Shown here: positions 59,768-64,000 of the stretch, in pieces
Numbering within the stretch: the first letter of the stretch is position 1
How the letters are laid out: every line of letters starts with the position of its first letter
Source of the DNA: Rubrivivax sp.
GTDB taxonomy: Bacteria > Pseudomonadota > Gammaproteobacteria > Burkholderiales > Burkholderiaceae_C
DNA length: 64,000 nt
Assembly (NCBI GenBank): GCA_027484825.1
Contig: JAIXSE010000016.1
Coordinates: 399,724-463,723 of the forward strand
Direction: 5' to 3'
Translations under genes and position numbers: made by a program
The notes under the pieces: model-generated
Told to the model about the DNA's origin: nothing
Database searches by the model: none
What the model saw: the letters and a program-made list of their open reading frames with translations, nothing else

Positions 59768-60313
59768 TCAACGCTGGCTGTAGCGGGCCTTGGCCGAGTT
59801 CATGCAGACGTCCTTGGCATCACCGGCCAGGGTGCCGCACTTTTCGGAGGCCAGCTTGTAGTCGGCCTTGACGCGGGCTTCTTCAGCATCGTCCACGGCT
59901 TCGGCGACCTTCTTGTTCATCTTCAGGTCAGCCTTGGACTTTTCGTAGGCGGTCTTGGCTTCGCGGTTGCAGACGTCCTTGGCGTCGCCGGAGCGGTCAT
60001 CGCAGCGTTCCTTGGCCACTTCGTAGCGGGCCTCATAACGGGCTTCCATCAGCTTGGCTTCGTCCTTGCTGCTGCCGGTGTAGTTGTATTCCAGCTGAGC
60101 GAGTGCAACCTTCTCGCGACCCTTGGCTTCTTCCTCGCAGATGTCCTTGGCATTGCCGGACAGCTTGTCGCAGGCATCCTTGTCCACCTTGTAGGTCTTT
60201 TTGATGTCGTCCTTGGCACCGTCGTAGACCGACTTGGAGAAGTTGGCCGCCTGGGCCATGCCACAGCACATCGCGGCGGCAGCAAACAGGGCAGTGAGAG
60301 TGGGCTTGTTCAT
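59768..60313 (-). CDS. Exported protein with three C-x10-C repeats
   Basis: A 181-residue protein of a type I do not recognise by function. The signal peptide is about 1-22 (GMAQA-AN). The mature part is highly charged, Lys/Ala/Asp/Glu-rich and mainly helical, with three copies of a motif CxxxxGxAKDxC: Cys48/59, Cys104/115 and Cys159/170. The cysteines are always ten residues apart and repeats are 55-56 residues apart. In the periplasm each pair could form a disulfide that pins a helical hairpin. The ATG at 60313 is clear. It is expressed away from the DUF1328 gene, which lies 80 bases upstream on the same strand. Confidence 0.7.
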   Translation of the reverse strand: MNKPTLTALFAAAAMCCGMAQAANFSKSVYDGAKDDIKKTYKVDKDACDKLSGNAKDICEEEAKGREKVALAQLEYNYTGSSKDEAKLMEARYEARYEVAKERCDDRSGDAKDVCNREAKTAYEKSKADLKMNKKVAEAVDDAEEARVKADYKLASEKCGTLAGDAKDVCMNSAKARYSQR

Positions 60314-60393
60314 GGTTGTCCTATCCGTGTTGTTGTGAAACTTTGGGACTGTCGGACGGCATCTCGAAGGACACCGTGCCGACGATCAAATCG

Positions 60394-60555
60394 TCATTTC
60401 CTCAGCAGGCTCATCACGAAAGTCGCGACGGCCATGATCACAAAGACGAAGAAAAGAATCTTCGCAATGCTGGCGGCACCGGCGGCGATACCGCCGAAAC
60501 CGAACAGTGCAGCGATCAGGGCAATGACGAAGAAGACGACGGCGTAGTGCAGCAT
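60394..60555 (-). CDS. DUF1328 (YtjA-like) small membrane protein
   Basis: A 53-residue protein with two hydrophobic helices. [20 protein letters not shown] and [20 protein letters not shown] are very close to the DUF1328/YtjA pattern. Function unknown; often stress-linked. The ATG at 60555 has an upstream AGGAG-like GGAGAA. Longer in-frame starts are not needed. Confidence 0.88.
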   Translation of the reverse strand: MLHYAVVFFVIALIAALFGFGGIAAGAASIAKILFFVFVIMAVATFVMSLLRK

Positions 60556-60903
60556 CTGGGTTCTCCTGGTGCGGCTCCGTGCCGCGATGAGTGAACTGTA
60601 GGGACTGGACCGTTCCATGCGGGCAGGTGCGAGCCGCAAACGAGCGTCGGCGGGGGAGGCGCGTCCTTGTAGGAGGGGGCCTACCTTCAGGGGGGACAAG
60701 CAAGGGGGGACAGTTCTCCCACTTCAGGGCGTTGTCGCATGGGAATGCAGCAGCGGAATTGGCATCCATAGGCCATAGCCCATTGAAGAGGCGCTCCCTA
60801 GAGTTCGCTCGAATTTCGCTCGCGGCTGCAGTGCTTGACGGGCGATCCAGGGGGCCACTGCTGTGCGCGGTGGCCGCTCTTGCAAACCCTCTGACGGCGA
60901 GCC
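60556..60903. other. 348-bp divergent intergenic region before the large exoprotein gene
   Basis: Contains promoters for DUF1328 (minus) and the exoprotein (plus). A direct repeat AGGGGGGACA occurs at 60689 and 60703, and TTCGC occurs twice at 60804 and 60815. No credible coding frame. Confidence 0.6.
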
Positions 60904-63900
60904 ATGAACAGACTTCAATTCCGGATCGTTTTCAACAAGCGGCGCGGCCAATTCATGGCGGCGGCGGAGACCGTGAAAAGCCGAGGGAAGGCGAATGGGG
61001 AGAGTCGTCGGCGGCGCGGTGGCTGTGGTTTGGATGACGCCGCGCATGGCCTGGCGGTGGGAGCGCTTGATCCGCCAGCGCTGATTCCTGTCGCGGCGGC
61101 TTTGGCAGTGGCGGCGGTCGTGGCGGTGTTGCTGGTCTCCCCGGGAACCGCTCATGCGGATGCCACAGTGCAGCCGCCAACGCCGCGCGACACAAAGGCC
61201 GACGCCGCGGCGCATTGGCGGGCGCGGCTGGCGCCGGGCCTGGCGGAGTCTCGAGCGCGCACCGATGCACGCCCCACCAGCCTGGCCACGCCGACAGCAC
61301 CGGCGCAGTCGCGCATCGTCGCGGACCCTGCCGCCCCCGGCAGTCAGCGGCCCACCGTCCTGAATGCGCCCAACGGCACACCGCTGGTGAACATCCAGAC
61401 GCCCAGCGCGGCGGGTGTCTCGCGCAACACCTATCGCCAGTTCGATGTCGGGCCCGCCGGGGCCATTCTCAACAACTCGCGCACCGAAACCAGCACGCAA
61501 TTGGGCGGATGGGTGCAGGGCAATCCGTGGCTGGCCAAGGGGGAGGCGCGGGTCATCCTCAATGAGGTCAACAGCAGCGCGCCCAGCCAGCTCAACGGCT
61601 ATGTGGAGGTGGCCGGGCGTCGGGCGGAAGTGATCATCGCCAATCCGGCCGGCATCCAGGTGGATGGCGGCGGATTCATCAATGCCAGCAGCGCGACGCT
61701 GACGACAGGAACGCCGCAGTTCGATGCGTCGGGCCACGTGAGCGGCTTTGCGGTGCAGGGCGGGTTGATCCGCATTGAGGGTGCGGGCCTGGACGGGAGT
61801 TCGACGGACTACACGGCGCTGCTGGCGCGAGCAGTGGCGCTCAATGCCGGGTTCTGGGCCAACGAAGCGCGTGTCCAGACCGGGACGCAGGTGATGTCGA
61901 CGGACACCGCCGGTGCTGGGGAGGGCGCGGGTGCGGCGCTGGCCCCGACTGGCGAGCGACCGCGCTATGCGCTGGACAGCACGGCGCTGGGCGGCATCTA
62001 TGCGCAGCGGATCACGCTGGTGGGCACCGAGGCAGGGCTTGGGGTTCGGAATGCTGGGCAACTGGTCGGCGGCCGGCTCACGCTGCGTGCCGATGGCTGG
62101 TTGGAGAACACCGGCGTGGTGTATGCACAGCAGGCGGATGCGGACGTCGGTGGCGTGGCGGGTGCGGCTGGTGCGGCTGGTGCAGCTGGTGCGTCGGGTG
62201 CCGCGCCCTTGGTGGTGACGTCTGCGCAAGGGGTGCGCAACAGCGGATGGATCGCCTCACAGGGCTCCGCCGTCTTGCAGGCCCCGCACCTGCAAGGTCT
62301 GGCGGGCAGCGTGACGGCCGCAGGGATGGGGGTCGATGGGCAACTGGCTGATGCGGGCGACGGTACTGCCGGGGCGGTGGACCCGCGTGCATCGGCTTCG
62401 CTGAGCTTGACGGCCAGTCAGTCGCAGTCCCAAGCGGGGCAATTGCTGGCACCTGTGCGGCTGGAGCTTCAGGCGCCGGTGATGGACCTCAGCGGGGCGC
62501 AGGCGAAGGCGAACGTCATTTCGGTGTCGGGTGAACAGGTTGCCGCGCGTGGAGCGACCTTGATCGCGGCCAATGCGCTGAAGGTCAACGCCACAGGGCG
62601 TCTGTCTGCGGCCCAGTCGTCGATGCTGGCGGAGACCTTGCTGCTGTCCGCTGAACAGGCCGACCTGAGCGGTGGTGAATTCCTTCAGACCGGCACGCAG
62701 GCGCTGAGCTGGCGCGTGGACGGCGTACTGACGGCTGATCAGGCTCGCATCGCCACCAACGCGAGCGACCTGGCGCTCACGGCAGGCTCGATCAGCGCGC
62801 GTCAGGCCAAGATTGAACACTACGGGGTGGGCACGCTCACTCTGGCCACCGGAGGGCTCGACCTCAGCGGTGCGCAGGTGATGTCGGGCGGACGGTTTGA
62901 ACTGACGGCCACCCGGGCCACGCTGGATCAGGCGGAAGTGGTGGCCGATGCAGTGGACTGGCGGACCGGCCAGTTGTCGCATCAAGGCGCATTGACGCAG
63001 ATGGCGGGCACGGCGGCGTCTCGCATCATCAGCGAAGGCCTGCTGGACAACCGACAAGGCCGTATCGAATCGAACAGCGCGCAGCTAAGTCTTCAAGGGT
63101 CGAGCATAGAGAACGGCGGTGGCGTGCTGTCGGCGCTGGGCACTTTGGCGGTGGACAGCCATCGCCTGGGTAATCAGTCCGGGTTGATGCTCTCCAATGG
63201 CCGGCTGGAGGTCGGCGCGTCCCAGCGTCCCACGCTGCTGGACAACTCGGGTGGTGAGATGGGCGCCGCCGAGGTGGCGCTTTCTGCCGGGCAAGTGTTG
63301 AACGCGGGGGGGGCCGTCTCTGCCATGCAAGGCGCGGAGGTGGATGTGGGTCACTGGCTGCACGGGAACGGGCGGCTGGAGGCAGGCACCTTGAGCGTGA
63401 ACGCGGCTCGGTGGGAGGGCGGTGGAACCGTCTATTCACGTGGCGATGCGAGCTTCACCGCGGGTTCGCTGCACAGCAGCGGTTTGGTCGGCGCGGGCGG
63501 TGCACTCCAGCTGCAGGTTGATCAGCTCTTCACATCGGGTTTGATGGCGGCCGGACTTCGCGCGGACGGGACGTTGATACCAGCGGCTCAAGCACAGACC
63601 GCCGCCGACGGACGAGGCCGTGGTGCATTGACGTTGAACGCAGGACAGTGGACCAACACCGGGGCCCTGCAGAGCAGCAGCGGTGGGGCCCTTGCGATCA
63701 CGGGGACGTTCAACAACGCTGGCCTTGTGTACGCACAGGGCGCTGCGGCGGTTCACGCGGATCAGGTGATCAATCCGGGAACGATCGCGTCGCAAGGTGA
63801 CCTGAGTGTTGCTGCCACGCAAGTGAGTGGGTCCGGTGGGTTTGCCGCTGGCCTGCGCGGCGACAACACGCTCGCAGAGACCGGGCGCTTGTCCGTGGCG

Positions 63901-64000
63901 GCGTCCCAGCAGCTTCAGTTCAGCGGAGCGATGACGTCCGTGGAGGAACTGACCGCAACTGCTGCATCGCTGCAGATGCAAGGAGCGCAGCTGCAATCGC
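60904..64000 (+). CDS. Two-partner-secretion exoprotein (filamentous haemagglutinin/CdiA-like TpsA), 5' part
   Basis: The frame is open from ATG 60904 to the right edge, at least 1032 residues, so the gene is cut by the window. The N-terminus is an extended signal peptide: MNRLQFRIVFNKRRGQFMAA matches the ESPR motif of large autotransporters and TpsA proteins, followed by a hydrophobic core (about 59-84, ending AHA). The TPS secretion domain spans about 150-330 with QTPSAAGVSRNTYRQFDV, LGGWVQGNPWL, NPAGIQVDGGGF (about 247-258) and LDGSSTDYTALLARAVALNA. After that come beta-helix repeats rich in Gly/Ala/Ser/Leu/Gln. It would be exported by a TpsB (ShlB/FhaC-type) partner, not seen here. Whether it is an adhesin or a CDI toxin depends on the missing C-terminus. 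Confidence 0.92.
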   Translation, partial: MNRLQFRIVFNKRRGQFMAAAETVKSRGKANGESRRRRGGCGLDDAAHGLAVGALDPPALIPVAAALAVAAVVAVLLVSPGTAHADATVQPPTPRDTKADAAAHWRARLAPGLAESRARTDARPTSLATPTAPAQSRIVADPAAPGSQRPTVLNAPNGTPLVNIQTPSAAGVSRNTYRQFDVGPAGAILNNSRTETSTQLGGWVQGNPWLAKGEARVILNEVNSSAPSQLNGYVEVAGRRAEVIIANPAGIQVDGGGFINASSATLTTGTPQFDASGHVSGFAVQGGLIRIEGAGLDGSSTDYTALLARAVALNAGFWANEARVQTGTQVMSTDTAGAGEGAGAALAPTGERPRYALDSTALGGIYAQRITLVGTEAGLGVRNAGQLVGGRLTLRADGWLENTGVVYAQQADADVGGVAGAAGAAGAAGASGAAPLVVTSAQGVRNSGWIASQGSAVLQAPHLQGLAGSVTAAGMGVDGQLADAGDGTAGAVDPRASASLSLTASQSQSQAGQLLAPVRLELQAPVMDLSGAQAKANVISVSGEQVAARGATLIAANALKVNATGRLSAAQSSMLAETLLLSAEQADLSGGEFLQTGTQALSWRVDGVLTADQARIATNASDLALTAGSISARQAKIEHYGVGTLTLATGGLDLSGAQVMSGGRFELTATRATLDQAEVVADAVDWRTGQLSHQGALTQMAGTAASRIISEGLLDNRQGRIESNSAQLSLQGSSIENGGGVLSALGTLAVDSHRLGNQSGLMLSNGRLEVGASQRPTLLDNSGGEMGAAEVALSAGQVLNAGGAVSAMQGAEVDVGHWLHGNGRLEAGTLSVNAARWEGGGTVYSRGDASFTAGSLHSSGLVGAGGALQLQVDQLFTSGLMAAGLRADGTLIPAAQAQTAADGRGRGALTLNAGQWTNTGALQSSSGGALAITGTFNNAGLVYAQGAAAVHADQVINPGTIASQGDLSVAATQVSGSGGFAAGLRGDNTLAETGRLSVAASQQLQFSGAMTSVEELTATAASLQMQGAQLQS

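Noticed and set aside
59346..59783. Short frames on both strands between the pectate lyase and Cys-repeat genes
   Set aside because: They cover tandem repeats and a terminator and have no similarity or ribosome-binding site.
60804..60819. TTCGC-N6-TTCGC resembling a PIP box before the exoprotein gene
   Set aside because: The plant-inducible-promoter box needs a 15-base spacer; six does not fit.

Overview
The window is about 64 kb of high-GC DNA that is densely coded on both strands. Gene content and order point to a betaproteobacterium of the order Burkholderiales, most likely the Roseateles/Mitsuaria/Rubrivivax group. The evidence is a Bug-type tripartite tricarboxylate receptor, a PEP-CTERM protein with a sigma-54-type promoter, DUF3717/DUF1289 and DUF4936 genes, the tmk-holB-pilZ-tatD block, an endonuclease-type mutL and a secreted pectate lyase. 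The genus is an inference from gene content. No rRNA, tRNA, IS element, CRISPR array or intact prophage was seen.

Layout. 0-4 kb: the 3' end of ettA, then a GtrA/GT2/GT-C cassette for lipid-linked sugar transfer. 4.2-7.4 kb: a Cpx-like envelope-stress operon (Spy/CpxP-like protein, OmpR-type regulator, histidine kinase) with a CpxR-type box upstream. 7.5-16.8 kb: MATE exporter, trpS, purN, rsmB-type methyltransferase, fatty-acid desaturase, a HTH protein and xerD. 16.8-19.7 kb: a 944-residue unrecognised protein with effector-like features. 19.7-32.3 kb: Lrp regulator, marC-type protein, GNAT, degenerate GGDEF protein, then a tightly overlapping minus-strand run (RsuA-family pseudouridine synthase with a 470-residue disordered arm, miaA, YbbA/YbbP-like ABC transporter, AttH-like lipocalin), and mutL. 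32.3-41.8 kb: DedA protein, tricorn-like protease, PEP-CTERM protein, amiC-tsaE, queG and a Bug receptor. 42-53.9 kb: isocitrate lyase, a lone receiver, an iron alcohol dehydrogenase, an esterase plus thioesterase-GNAT fusion, a CPA2 antiporter, DUF4936, ygfZ, mltG, tmk and holB. 54-64 kb: pilZ, tatD, ankyrin protein, two small unknown genes, pectate lyase, a Cys-repeat exported protein, a DUF1328 protein, and the start of a large two-partner-secretion exoprotein that runs off the right edge.

Most of the window is housekeeping and cell-envelope material. The part most worth following is the 944-residue protein at 16874-19708. Its N-terminal domain can be read as a YopH-type tyrosine phosphatase fold whose P-loop has lost the essential arginine. 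This is followed by a long proline-rich tract with several candidate SH3, EVH1 and WW ligands, then a helical C-terminal domain, and a HrpL-type promoter-like sequence sits just upstream. It may be an undescribed type III effector-like scaffold; that is an inference. A second thread is a set of TGTC/GACA-type motifs with a shared CCGG(G/A)TT tail upstream of the PEP-CTERM gene and of two small exported or unknown genes 20 kb away, which suggests a common regulator.
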